Assembly (NCBI GenBank): GCA_913020295.1
Contig: CAJWAA010000001.1
Coordinates: 1 to 64,000 of the forward strand
DNA from: an uncultured Flavobacteriaceae bacterium
GTDB lineage: Bacteria; Bacteroidota; Bacteroidia; Flavobacteriales; Flavobacteriaceae
Reading direction: 5' to 3'
Length of the DNA stretch: 64,000 nucleotides
Part shown: one piece after another, positions 32,895 to 41,401 of the stretch
Layout: the number at the start of each line of letters is the position of its first letter
Numbering within the stretch: position 1 is the first letter of the stretch
Translations under genes and position numbers: made by a program
The notes under the pieces: generated by a model
Seen by the model: only the letters and a program-made list of their open reading frames with translations
What the model was told of the DNA's origin: nothing
The model's database searches: none

Positions 32895-33881
32895 ATGACA
32901 ACGGATCATTTGGAAAATTTTTGGGAAATCGACAGTAATGATGCCTTTGATGTATTGGCTCTAAAGACTTTTTCTTTTCAGTATAAAAACAATAAGGTTT
33001 ACCGATCTTTTTGTGATCTTATAAATTGTCATCCTACCGAAGTTAAATATGTAAAAGACATTCCCCACCTGCCCATTTCTTTTTTCAAAACAAAAAGAGT
33101 TTGTTGTTTTGAAGATGATGATCTGCAATTTTTTAGTTCCAGCAGCACTTCCAAAATAGACCCCTCTAAGCATTATTATCGAAACACAAGGGATTATCAA
33201 ATGAGTTTTAGAAAGGGGTTTGAATATTTTTTCGGAGACATCAAAGATTATGCAGTTCTAGCTTTATTACCTTCCTACATGGAAAGAGAGGGTTCTTCAC
33301 TAATTTATATGGCTGATGATATGATCCGCAATAGCCATAAGATGGAAAGCGGATTTTACCTCAACCAGTTGGATGTGCTAAAAGAACACATCAACCAGTT
33401 GGAAGAAAAAAGTCAAAAAACTTTGTTATTGGGGGTATCCTTTGCCTTAATGGATTTGGTCGAAAGGTATTCCTTTAGACTTCATCACACATGTGTCATG
33501 GAAACCGGAGGAATGAAAGGCAGGAGGAGGGAATTGACCAGGGAAGAATTACATGACCGTTTGAGAAGAGGGTTTGGAGTAAACAAAATTTACTCTGAGT
33601 ATGGTATGACTGAATTACTTTCACAAGCCTATTCTAAATCTAAAGGAATTTTTGAATGTCCCCCTTGGATGCGTGTTTATGCAAGAGAACATCAAGATCC
33701 TCTTACCCGATTGCCTTGGGGACAAACCGGTGGGCTGAACATCATCGACCTAGCCAACCGTGATAGCTGTGCTTTTATAGCTACTGAGGACTTGGGTAAG
33801 GTGTATTCTGATTCACACTTTGAGGTATTGGGGCGTATGGATGACTCAGAAATAAGAGGTTGTAATTTGATGGTAATTTAA
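32895..33881 (+). CDS. LuxE-like acyl-protein synthetase/acyltransferase
   Basis: A 328-residue protein of the LuxE-like adenylate-forming family, which activates acyl groups. [27 protein letters not shown] (the glycine/serine loop like FxSSGTTG) , [44 protein letters not shown] and the closing [16 protein letters not shown] match flavobacterial acyl-transferase homologues. There are no lux reductase or luciferase genes. The substrate is unknown. Its stop shares TTAA with the convergent tyrS stop. Confidence 0.7.
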   Translation: MTTDHLENFWEIDSNDAFDVLALKTFSFQYKNNKVYRSFCDLINCHPTEVKYVKDIPHLPISFFKTKRVCCFEDDDLQFFSSSSTSKIDPSKHYYRNTRDYQMSFRKGFEYFFGDIKDYAVLALLPSYMEREGSSLIYMADDMIRNSHKMESGFYLNQLDVLKEHINQLEEKSQKTLLLGVSFALMDLVERYSFRLHHTCVMETGGMKGRRRELTREELHDRLRRGFGVNKIYSEYGMTELLSQAYSKSKGIFECPPWMRVYAREHQDPLTRLPWGQTGGLNIIDLANRDSCAFIATEDLGKVYSDSHFEVLGRMDDSEIRGCNLMVI

Positions 33882-35176
33882 CCAACAACTTTTACAATAA
33901 AGTAATTTTTCTTTCCCCGTTGCAGTAAAATGTATTGATCATCGATCAAATCTACCGAACCAATAACTAAACTTTCGTCAACTTTCGTTTTATTAACCGA
34001 AATGGAATTTTCATGAAGTGCCCTGCGGGCCTCCCCATTAGATTTAAGAAAAGAAGTTTTAGATGATAACAAGGCTATAATATTTATGCCTTGGTCAAGA
34101 TCAAAACGTGAAATCATGGCCTGAGGAACACCTTCAAAAACCTCCAAAAAGGTTTGACTATCAAGGTTTTTTAAATCTAAAGAGGTAGATCGCCCAAAAA
34201 GGATTTGACTGGCCTGAATGGCTTTTTGTAAATCTTCTTCGGAATGAACCATACTGGTAACTTTCTCTGCAATGGTTTTTTGCAATAACCTCAAGTGGGG
34301 GCTCTGTTGATGTTGTTGGATCAAACCATCAATGGTCGGCTTATCCATTAACGTAAATATTTTGATGTAATTTTTGGCATCATCATCTGAGGTGTTCAAC
34401 CAATACTGATAAAACTTGTAAGGAGAAGTTCGGGTCTTATCCAGCCAAACATTCCCTCCTTCAGTTTTTCCAAATTTTGTCCCATCAGCTTTGGTGATCA
34501 ATGGGCAAGTAATAGCATAGGCTTTGCCTCCCAACTTACGTCGAATCAATTCTGTTCCGGTAGTAATATTTCCCCATTGATCACTTCCTCCCATTTGGAG
34601 TTTGCAGTTCATATTTTGATAAAGGTATAAGAAATCATATCCTTGGAGCAATTGATAGGTGAATTCGGTAAAAGACATTCCCACCTTTGAAGTGCTATCT
34701 AATCGTTTTTTAACAGAGTCCTTTGCCATCATGTAGTTAACGGTGAGGTGCTTCCCGATTTCACGAGAAAAGTCGATCAGAGTATAGTCCTTGATCCAAT
34801 CAAAGTTGTTGACCAACTTGGCTGCTATTGGATTTTCTGGATCAAAATCAAGGAAATTTTGCAATTGTTTTCTAATACCATCGACATTTTTCTGTAATGC
34901 CTCAGCATCCAAAAGGTTTCTTTCGTCAGACTTTCCTGAAGGATCGCCAATCATGCCAGTTGCACCACCCACCAGAGCAATGGGTTGATGGCCAGCTCTT
35001 TGAAAGTGAATCAAAATCATGATCTGCACTAGGCTACCAATGTGAAGGGAGTCAGCTGTGGGATCAAAACCGATATAGCCCACTGTTTTGTGGTGATTTA
35101 AGTGATCCTCCGTGTCTGGCATGATGTCTTGTAACATCCCCCTCCAACGAAGTTCATTTACAAAATTTATCTGCAT
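33878..35176 (-). CDS. tyrS: Tyrosyl-tRNA synthetase
   Basis: The 432-residue class I synthetase has the HIGH-type motif (DSLHIGSLV, about 45), [13 protein letters not shown] for tyrosine/ATP binding, [13 protein letters not shown] as KMSKS, and a C-terminal S4 RNA-binding domain (about 365-430). It charges tRNA-Tyr. Single gene, convergent with the LuxE-like gene and divergent from the epimerase gene. Confidence 0.97.
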   Translation of the reverse strand: MQINFVNELRWRGMLQDIMPDTEDHLNHHKTVGYIGFDPTADSLHIGSLVQIMILIHFQRAGHQPIALVGGATGMIGDPSGKSDERNLLDAEALQKNVDGIRKQLQNFLDFDPENPIAAKLVNNFDWIKDYTLIDFSREIGKHLTVNYMMAKDSVKKRLDSTSKVGMSFTEFTYQLLQGYDFLYLYQNMNCKLQMGGSDQWGNITTGTELIRRKLGGKAYAITCPLITKADGTKFGKTEGGNVWLDKTRTSPYKFYQYWLNTSDDDAKNYIKIFTLMDKPTIDGLIQQHQQSPHLRLLQKTIAEKVTSMVHSEEDLQKAIQASQILFGRSTSLDLKNLDSQTFLEVFEGVPQAMISRFDLDQGINIIALLSSKTSFLKSNGEARRALHENSISVNKTKVDESLVIGSVDLIDDQYILLQRGKKNYFIVKVVG

Positions 35177-35253
35177 GGCTCTGATTTGGTAGCAAAGATA
35201 GATTTATGCCTTAAAACAAAAAATTATTCTTAAAAAAGCATTAGTTTTATTTT

Positions 35254-36219
35254 ATGATATTGGTGACTGGAGCTACTGGATTTATTGGTTCTAACATGAT
35301 GTGTCATTTGGCTGAAAAAGATATTTTTCCCGTGGCAATGTATAGACATGAGTCAAACAAAAAGAGGGTTTGGAAACTATTTCAATTTAAGTTTATAGAT
35401 GCCAAAGAACGCTATGACAAGATCACGTGGAGAAAAGGGGATTTTAGGGATTTTCCCAGCTTAGACTCAGTTTTTGAGGGAATCAGCCATGTTTATCATT
35501 GTGCAGGCTATATTTCGTTGGCCCAAAGGGATGTCAAAAAACTACTTGAGATCAATGAAAAAGGTTCTGCCTACTTGGTTGATCTTTGCTTGTCTCATTC
35601 GATTAAAAAATTGATATACATAAGCTCTATTTCAGCTTTAGGAAACGACCCTTCTGCTTCAATCATAGACGAAAATACCCCTTGGGATAAAAATACTGAC
35701 AAAACCCCATATGCTTATTCCAAATACGGAGGAGAAATGGAAGTTTGGCGAGGAATGGAAGAAGGGCTAAATGCAGTTATTATCAACCCAGCTATAGTTC
35801 TGGGAAAAGGCAGCCCGATTGAAATTATTCTACAGCGCTTCAAAAAAGGTATGAGATGGTACACCCCTGGAAACATAGCATTCGTAAATATCCAAGATGT
35901 AATAATGGTTATGGATGAACTTATGCACTCGAATATAAAAGGTGAACGATTTATTTTAGTAGCTGAGAATTGGACTGGAAAAGCAGTAGCACAAAACATA
36001 CTAAAAGCTGGAAATTACAATCTAAATGTAATTTCGATCCCCAAAGGTTTTTTTTATTTCTTTTGGGCTGTGGAATACTTGATTGAATTTTTGGGTATAA
36101 GAAAACGATTTTTGACTAGCGCCACGATTAAAGGGCAATATCAACAAAAAACAATTAATGGAGAAAAAATAAAATCATTTATAAGTTTTGGGTATTCTCC
36201 AATTTCAAAACTAATCTAA
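35254..36219 (+). CDS. NAD-dependent epimerase/dehydratase (extended SDR)
   Basis: A 321-residue extended short-chain dehydrogenase. MILVTGATGFIGSNM binds NAD, the catalytic Tyr and Lys are in YAYSKYGGEMEVWR (about 151-155), and ISSISALG supplies the Ser. The C-terminal part resembles NAD-dependent epimerases and 3-beta-HSD-like reductases such as dihydroflavonol reductases, so the substrate is not settled. Conserved in flavobacteria beside the DUF4296 gene. Confidence 0.85.
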   Translation: MILVTGATGFIGSNMMCHLAEKDIFPVAMYRHESNKKRVWKLFQFKFIDAKERYDKITWRKGDFRDFPSLDSVFEGISHVYHCAGYISLAQRDVKKLLEINEKGSAYLVDLCLSHSIKKLIYISSISALGNDPSASIIDENTPWDKNTDKTPYAYSKYGGEMEVWRGMEEGLNAVIINPAIVLGKGSPIEIILQRFKKGMRWYTPGNIAFVNIQDVIMVMDELMHSNIKGERFILVAENWTGKAVAQNILKAGNYNLNVISIPKGFFYFFWAVEYLIEFLGIRKRFLTSATIKGQYQQKTINGEKIKSFISFGYSPISKLI

Positions 36220-36254
36220 AAAAGACTGTAATAATCTTCTTATCAAGTAAACTA

Positions 36255-36611
36255 TTATTCCTCTTTGCGTATTCTTACCTGAATACTGTCATTTAACTTT
36301 TTGAGTTGGGTTTGAACCAATTTGAAAATAGGAAGGTATTTTTTTGGATTTTTGGCATAGTAGGATTGACTGGAAGCTAACTGTGAACTGTCTATTCCGT
36401 ACTTACAATATAGGTATTGAGGCACCAAAAGCTGCTTTTTATCTTTAATAAAGGAATTATTTCGCTTAATATTTTTCATTAAGATAATATCTGATAAAAT
36501 ATGACTCATTTGCTGAGGTGGTATCAAATCATCCGGAGGTCTATTTTGTTCTGACTCAGTACAAGAAAAAGTAACTAAAGACAACAGGAAAAATAATTTT
36601 TTTGTGTTCAT
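36255..36611 (-). CDS. DUF4296 lipoprotein
   Basis: A 118-residue lipoprotein (LLSLVTFSC, Cys about 17). PDDLIPPQQMSHILSDIILM and FIKDKKQLLVPQYLYCKYGID are the DUF4296 pattern of Bacteroidota. Role unknown. Its start overlaps the pyrC stop by 4 bp (ATGA), so it is translated from the same message. Confidence 0.8.
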   Translation of the reverse strand: MNTKKLFFLLSLVTFSCTESEQNRPPDDLIPPQQMSHILSDIILMKNIKRNNSFIKDKKQLLVPQYLYCKYGIDSSQLASSQSYYAKNPKKYLPIFKLVQTQLKKLNDSIQVRIRKEE

Positions 36612-37945
36612 CGATCATACGTTAAGTTTTTACCCAAGTAACCCTCGATAATTCTACCTTCATCATAAACCAAATTTCCATTGACAAAAGTTTTGGTGAT
36701 GGTTGCTTCAAAAGTGGTTCCCTCAAAAGGCGACCATCCACATTTATAAAGCAAGTCTTCTTTGAAAACTGTAAATTTTTTGTTTAGGTCAACTAAAACC
36801 AAATCAGCAAAATAACCCTCGCGGAGAAAACCACGATTTTGAATTTTAAACAATATAGCAGGGTTGTGACAAGCCTTTTCGACAAGCTTTTCCAAAGAAG
36901 TTTTGCCCTGTTTTACTGCAGTCAAAAGTGCTGGATAAGCGTGCTGTACCAATGGGCCTCCAGAGGGTGCTTTGGTGTATGGATTTTGCTTTTCTTTTAA
37001 GGTATGTGGGGCATGATCAGTAGCCAATACGTCAATTTTATCTTCATTGAGGGCTTTCCAGAGGGCTTCGCGATCACTAGCTTTTTTGACAGCTGGATTC
37101 CATTTAATCAAGGTTCCTTTGTCAGCATAATCCTCCTCAGAAAACCAAAGATGGTGAATACAAACCTCAGAAGTAATTTTCTTTTCTGACAATTGCTTTT
37201 CGTTGGAAAACAACTCAGTTTCTATCGCTGTAGACAAATGAAAAACATGCAATTTGGCCCCAGTGGCTTTGGCCATACTAATGGCTTTGGATGAGGAACG
37301 ATAACAAGCCTCTTGACTTCTTATAACATGATGCTTTTCTATTGGAATATCATCTCCAAATTGGGCAATATATCTAGCTAAGTTTTCTTTTATTGTATTT
37401 TCATCCTCACAATGAACAGCTATGGGCAAATCGGTACTGGAGAAAATTTTCTCCAATACCTTATCATCATCTACCAGCATATTACCTGTAGACGACCCAA
37501 GAAATAATTTCAGTCCTGCCGCTTTGGTGGTGTCGAAAGACTTTATTTCTTCAATATTATTATTTGTTCCTCCAAAGAGAAACCCATAGTTGGCGATGGA
37601 GTCTTTAGCCGCCCTCATCAATTTTTCTTCCAAATTTTTTTGAGTAGTGGTTTGAGGTTGAGTGTTGGGCATCTCAATAAATGAGGTAATACCTCCTGCT
37701 ACCGCTGCCCTAGATTCGGAAGCAATTGTAGCCTTGTGTGTTAAGCCCGGCTCCCTAAAATGTACTTGGTCGTCAATCCAGCCTGGCAATAAATGAAGAC
37801 CCGATGCATCAATGAGTTCTTCACCCCCTTCTGGTTTTATGTGGTTGGCAACTCTAACAATCATCTCACCACGAATTAAAAGATCTTTTTGGGAAACCTC
37901 TCCCTCATTGACCAATTTTGCATTTTGAATCAGTATTTCCCTCAC
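36608..37945 (-). CDS. pyrC: Dihydroorotase
   Basis: An enzyme of the amidohydrolase family that closes the dihydroorotate ring in pyrimidine synthesis. Metal-binding DDQVHFREPG (HxH-type, here VHFRE), CEDENTIKEN, KLHVFHLST and ATDHAPH are visible. The open frame extends to 38005, but the GTG at 37945, which overlaps the TGA of the glycosyltransferase gene, gives the natural start REILIQNAKLV and a length of 445. Some sequences of this type are annotated as class I dihydroorotase-like. First of pyrC-DUF4296. Confidence 0.85.
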   Translation of the reverse strand: MREILIQNAKLVNEGEVSQKDLLIRGEMIVRVANHIKPEGGEELIDASGLHLLPGWIDDQVHFREPGLTHKATIASESRAAVAGGITSFIEMPNTQPQTTTQKNLEEKLMRAAKDSIANYGFLFGGTNNNIEEIKSFDTTKAAGLKLFLGSSTGNMLVDDDKVLEKIFSSTDLPIAVHCEDENTIKENLARYIAQFGDDIPIEKHHVIRSQEACYRSSSKAISMAKATGAKLHVFHLSTAIETELFSNEKQLSEKKITSEVCIHHLWFSEEDYADKGTLIKWNPAVKKASDREALWKALNEDKIDVLATDHAPHTLKEKQNPYTKAPSGGPLVQHAYPALLTAVKQGKTSLEKLVEKACHNPAILFKIQNRGFLREGYFADLVLVDLNKKFTVFKEDLLYKCGWSPFEGTTFEATITKTFVNGNLVYDEGRIIEGYLGKNLTYDR

Positions 37946-38664
37946 CAAATTTGGTTTAATATACTTTTGATCCTCAAAATTAACACTGCGGACAGTGCTT
38001 CCCAAATTATTTCTCCATTCATTTTAGAAACCCCCAGTTCTCTATTGGTAAAAACTATAGGGTGTTCTTTATATTTGAGTCCTTTATTCCAAATCTTAAA
38101 TTTCATTTCGATTTGAAAGGCGTAGCCTACAAATTTTATTTTATTAAAATCTAACTGCTCTAAAACTTCTCTGGTATAGCCAACAAATCCAGCGGTAGGA
38201 TCTTTTATGGGCATAAAAGTGGTCCACCTGACATATAAAGAGGCCAAGTAGGACAATAAAATCCTGCTTAGAGGCCAATTGACGACATTGATGCCATTTA
38301 TATAACGTGAACCTATTACCATGGAATACTCAGACTTTAGGTAATCTAACATCGTGGGTAATTCATTGGGGTGGTGAGACAAATCGGCATCCATCTCAAA
38401 AACAAATTCATATTTTTTTTCCAATGCCCACTTAAAGCCGTGAATGTAAGCTTTTCCTAAACCGTCTTTTCGTTCTCGTTGCTCCAAATAAAGTCGATTG
38501 GGATGAGTTTTAATCAAATCAAAAACTAAGTCAGCAGTTCCGTCTGGAGAAGAATCGTCAACAACCAAAATGTCAAAAGCTTTATGCTTTAGAGTCATTT
38601 GAACGATCTTTTTTATGTTTTCAACCTCGTTGTAGGTAGGAATGATTACCAATGCTTTATCCAT
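37942..38664 (-). CDS. Polyprenol monophosphomannose synthase-like glycosyltransferase (GT2)
   Basis: A 240-residue GT2 enzyme: LVIIPTYNEVENI at the start, VDDSSPDGTADLV, LEQRERKDGLGKAYIHGFKWALE and EMDADLSHHPNELP (DxD-type) are those of DPM1-like dolichyl/polyprenyl-phosphate mannosyltransferases. It would load mannose or another sugar on a lipid carrier at the cytoplasmic membrane. The open frame extends 15 codons upstream (to 38709), but the Met at 38664 fits the family best. The stop overlaps pyrC. Confidence 0.88.
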   Translation of the reverse strand: MDKALVIIPTYNEVENIKKIVQMTLKHKAFDILVVDDSSPDGTADLVFDLIKTHPNRLYLEQRERKDGLGKAYIHGFKWALEKKYEFVFEMDADLSHHPNELPTMLDYLKSEYSMVIGSRYINGINVVNWPLSRILLSYLASLYVRWTTFMPIKDPTAGFVGYTREVLEQLDFNKIKFVGYAFQIEMKFKIWNKGLKYKEHPIVFTNRELGVSKMNGEIIWEALSAVLILRIKSILNQIW

Positions 38665-38731
38665 AGTGACGGGGTTTGAAATACTAAAGTTAAAAAAATA
38701 TAGAGTCAAAATACTTCCTTATTTTTATTTA

Positions 38732-39388
38732 ATGTTTCAATGGACTGAAAGATTTCAACACCAACAAGACTGGATCACCGTAATGATCATTTTAGTTTTT
38801 ATGATATGTGTTCATCTTTACAGAAATAACAAACATCAGTTTAAACTTCTAATTTCTTTTTGGAAAATCAAAAGCTACTTTAATATTTATGACAAGGAAA
38901 AGTTTACCAACCCTTTGAATAAATTCAATTTAATTCTAACATTAATTTCATTAATCACTTTTTCAATTTTATTATATTTTTTTTACTGCAAGGTTTTAGT
39001 CTCCATGTATGGAGAAATTTCATTTTTCACTTTTTCCTCTATGCTGTCCTCACTAATTATATTTCGTTATTGGATACTTAAACTTATTTTTCAATATTCA
39101 AGTCAATTGAAACTCTATCATCATACGATTTTCAGAAGTATAAGTTTTTACGGGTCGATCAGTTTATACACTCTTTTAATTATATCTTTCTACTATTATA
39201 ATTTTTATGATAATAATGACCTACTTTTTATTATAATGACATTAGTCATTTGTTTGATATACTTGTCTCACCTAACCATTTACTTAGGAATCATTCAAAG
39301 TAATCCAAACAGTTTAGTTTATTTAATTTTGTATCTTTGTGCTTTCAAAATAGCGCCCTGGCTTTGGCTCTATAAATCAATTTATTAG
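38732..39388 (+). CDS. DUF4271 integral membrane protein
   Basis: A membrane protein of 218 residues from the ATG at 38732, with about six predicted helices. FNPL-like stretch (TNPLNKFNLILTLISLI) and the last part YLILYLCAFKIAPWLWLYK match DUF4271, a Bacteroidota family regularly found just before hemD. The upstream frame to 38642 lies on the other side of a promoter-like gap and reads unlike a protein N terminus. Function unknown. Confidence 0.75.
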   Translation: MFQWTERFQHQQDWITVMIILVFMICVHLYRNNKHQFKLLISFWKIKSYFNIYDKEKFTNPLNKFNLILTLISLITFSILLYFFYCKVLVSMYGEISFFTFSSMLSSLIIFRYWILKLIFQYSSQLKLYHHTIFRSISFYGSISLYTLLIISFYYYNFYDNNDLLFIIMTLVICLIYLSHLTIYLGIIQSNPNSLVYLILYLCAFKIAPWLWLYKSIY

Positions 39389-39411
39389 ACAAAAGCAAAA
39401 ATAGAAGAAAT

Positions 39412-40155
39412 ATGAAAGTGAAGACTATTTTGGTTTCCCAGCCCGAACCTGCGAGTGATAAATCTCCTTACTCAAGATTACAAGAAAAACACAAACTCAA
39501 AATTGATTTTCGACCGTTTATTCATGTTGAGGGACTGTCAGCAAAGGAAGTTAGAATGCAGAAAATAAATTTTTCTGACTTTGATAATATCATATTAACT
39601 AGTAGAAACGCTGTGGACCATTTCTTTAGAATTACGGAAGAGATGCGATATAAAGTTCCGGATTCTACAAAATATTTTTGTCAATCCGAAGCTGTTGCAT
39701 TCTACCTACAGAAGTATGTAGTTTACAGGAAGCGTAAGATTTATGTAGGGGAAAAAAGTATCAATGATTTGGAGGCTGTTTTTAAAAAATTTGAAAAAGA
39801 AAAATTTTTACTTCCCAGCTCTGATGTGCTTAAGCCAAGCATACCAGATTGTCTTAATAATATGGGTATAGACTGGACAAGGGCACCATTATACAAAACG
39901 GTTGTAAGCGATCTTTCCGATTTGAGAGATGTGTACTACGATGTTTTGGTTTTCTTTAGCCCTTCTGGGATTGAGTCACTATTCAAAAATTTTCCTGATT
40001 TTGAACAAAACAATACTAGAATAGCGGCATACGGCAATGCAACTGTGCTTGCTGCTGATAAAGCAAAATTGAGAATCGACATCAAAGCTCCGACTCCAGA
40101 TTCTCCTTCAATGACTATGGCCATAGAAAAATATATCAGCAATAACGGTAAGTAA
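39412..40155 (+). CDS. hemD: Uroporphyrinogen-III synthase-like protein
   Basis: A 247-residue protein of the HemD family, which converts hydroxymethylbilane to uroporphyrinogen III in haem synthesis. Two-lobed pattern: TILVSQPEPASDKSPYSRL, FDNIILTSRNAVDHFF, and in lobe two YDVLVFFSPSGIESLF and AAYGNATVLAADKA. Conservation in this family is low; the DUF4271 neighbour supports the call. Gap to DUF4271 is 23 bp, so probably an operon. Confidence 0.82.
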   Translation: MKVKTILVSQPEPASDKSPYSRLQEKHKLKIDFRPFIHVEGLSAKEVRMQKINFSDFDNIILTSRNAVDHFFRITEEMRYKVPDSTKYFCQSEAVAFYLQKYVVYRKRKIYVGEKSINDLEAVFKKFEKEKFLLPSSDVLKPSIPDCLNNMGIDWTRAPLYKTVVSDLSDLRDVYYDVLVFFSPSGIESLFKNFPDFEQNNTRIAAYGNATVLAADKAKLRIDIKAPTPDSPSMTMAIEKYISNNGK

Positions 40156-40166
40156 TTAATTAGTTT

Positions 40167-40544
40167 CTATTGCGATTTTTCTTTAAAGGTTTTCGATATG
40201 AATATAACCCATCCCAATATCAGTAAACTCCCTCCAACGGGAGTAACTGGACCTAACCATGAAAAATCATAGGGGGTCAAATTTCCAAAACAGAGTATGA
40301 AGATGCTGAAGGAAAAAAGGATAACACCCCAAAAAAACAATTTAAAAATTAAATTATTCCTTGCATTTGGAATTTGAGAAAAAATCATTAAAGCCAGACC
40401 ATGATACATCATGTATCGAATACCGGTCTCAAAGGATTGTAAAACTTCTGTCGAAAAGTAAGCCTTAAGACTATGACTCGCAAAAGCACCCAAGACCACT
40501 GATATCAAGGCAAAGCTACCCCCCACTATAATATATTTTCTCAC
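40167..40544 (-). CDS. DUF423 membrane protein
   Basis: A 125-residue protein with four predicted membrane helices. ISVVLGAFASHSLKAYF, FETGIRYMMYHGLALMIF and TPVGGSLLILGWVI are the DUF423 signature. Widespread in bacteria with no known role. Convergent with hemD, 11 bp apart. Confidence 0.88.
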   Translation of the reverse strand: MRKYIIVGGSFALISVVLGAFASHSLKAYFSTEVLQSFETGIRYMMYHGLALMIFSQIPNARNNLIFKLFFWGVILFSFSIFILCFGNLTPYDFSWLGPVTPVGGSLLILGWVIFISKTFKEKSQ

Positions 40545-40651
40545 TAAGTGAATGTAATATTTAAAACATTAATCTCCATTGATTAATTCATTAATTTTAT
40601 TAACATAAATAGTGTTTTTAATTTAACTATTGAAGGTAAAAAATTAAAATT

Positions 40652-41122
40652 TTGAAGACAAAAAACGAGATAGTACTTATAGACGGCCTAGACAAGATCA
40701 TTCTAAGAGCCCTTATGAAAGATGCGAGAAAGTCGATCAATGAAATTGCGAAAACCGCTGCTATATCTGGAACAGCTGTTCACCAACGGCTAAAAAAATT
40801 GGAAAGTTCTGGACTCATATCGGGATCTCACGTTTTATTGAATCCCAAAATCTTAGGCTATAAAACCATGGCTTTTATTGGTATTTACTTGGACAAAGCT
40901 ATGAGAAATCCTGAAGCGGTGAAACAACTAGAGAAAATCCCTGAAGTGATAGAGTGTCATTACACTACCGGTAATTGGAGTGTTTTAATCAAAATACTTT
41001 GTGAGGATAACGAACATTTGATGACATTGTTAAATAACAAAATTCAAACCATAGATGGAGTATCAAGGACGGAAACTTTCATTTCGCTCAACCAACAGAT
41101 CAAAAGACAAATTAAGTTATAA
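40652..41122 (+). CDS. Lrp/AsnC-family regulator
   Basis: A 156-residue protein: an N-terminal HTH (LDKIILRALMKDARKSINEIAKTAAIS and TAVHQRLKKLESSGLI) and a C-terminal RAM ligand-binding domain (MAFIGIYLDKAM, EVIECHYTTGNWSVLIKILCED). It probably responds to an amino acid. Start TTG at 40652; no ATG in frame precedes the HTH. The single neighbour in the same direction is absent, so the target is unknown. Confidence 0.85.
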   Translation: MKTKNEIVLIDGLDKIILRALMKDARKSINEIAKTAAISGTAVHQRLKKLESSGLISGSHVLLNPKILGYKTMAFIGIYLDKAMRNPEAVKQLEKIPEVIECHYTTGNWSVLIKILCEDNEHLMTLLNNKIQTIDGVSRTETFISLNQQIKRQIKL

Positions 41123-41131
41123 AGTATACTT

Positions 41132-41401
41132 TTAATTGTTATTACGATGGATCAAGGCAAAAATAATGATAAACAACTGCAAAATACCCGAAATTAAATT
41201 AGCAGTAATTACAGAAATGCTGTTAATCAAAACTCCATAGCAGAACCAAAAACAAATCCCTACAAACATAATTACATACATGGTAATGGAAACGCCTTTG
41301 GCTGTACGTTTTTTAGATATTTTAATTACCTGAGGGACAAAAGCAATCGTTGTAAAAGCTGCAGCGATCAGACCAATAATCTCAATTTGAAAGTCACTCA
41401 T
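41132..41401 (-). CDS. SemiSWEET sugar transporter
   Basis: An 89-residue protein with three helices and the PQ-loop IGLIAAAFTTIAFVPQVIKISKKRTAKGVS, the half-transporter that dimerises to pass sugars (SemiSWEET/MtN3 family). FWFCYGVLINSISVITAN is the third-helix landmark. Its start and the leuS stop share one base, an odd pairing of a transporter with a tRNA synthetase. Confidence 0.9.
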   Translation of the reverse strand: MSDFQIEIIGLIAAAFTTIAFVPQVIKISKKRTAKGVSITMYVIMFVGICFWFCYGVLINSISVITANLISGILQLFIIIFALIHRNNN

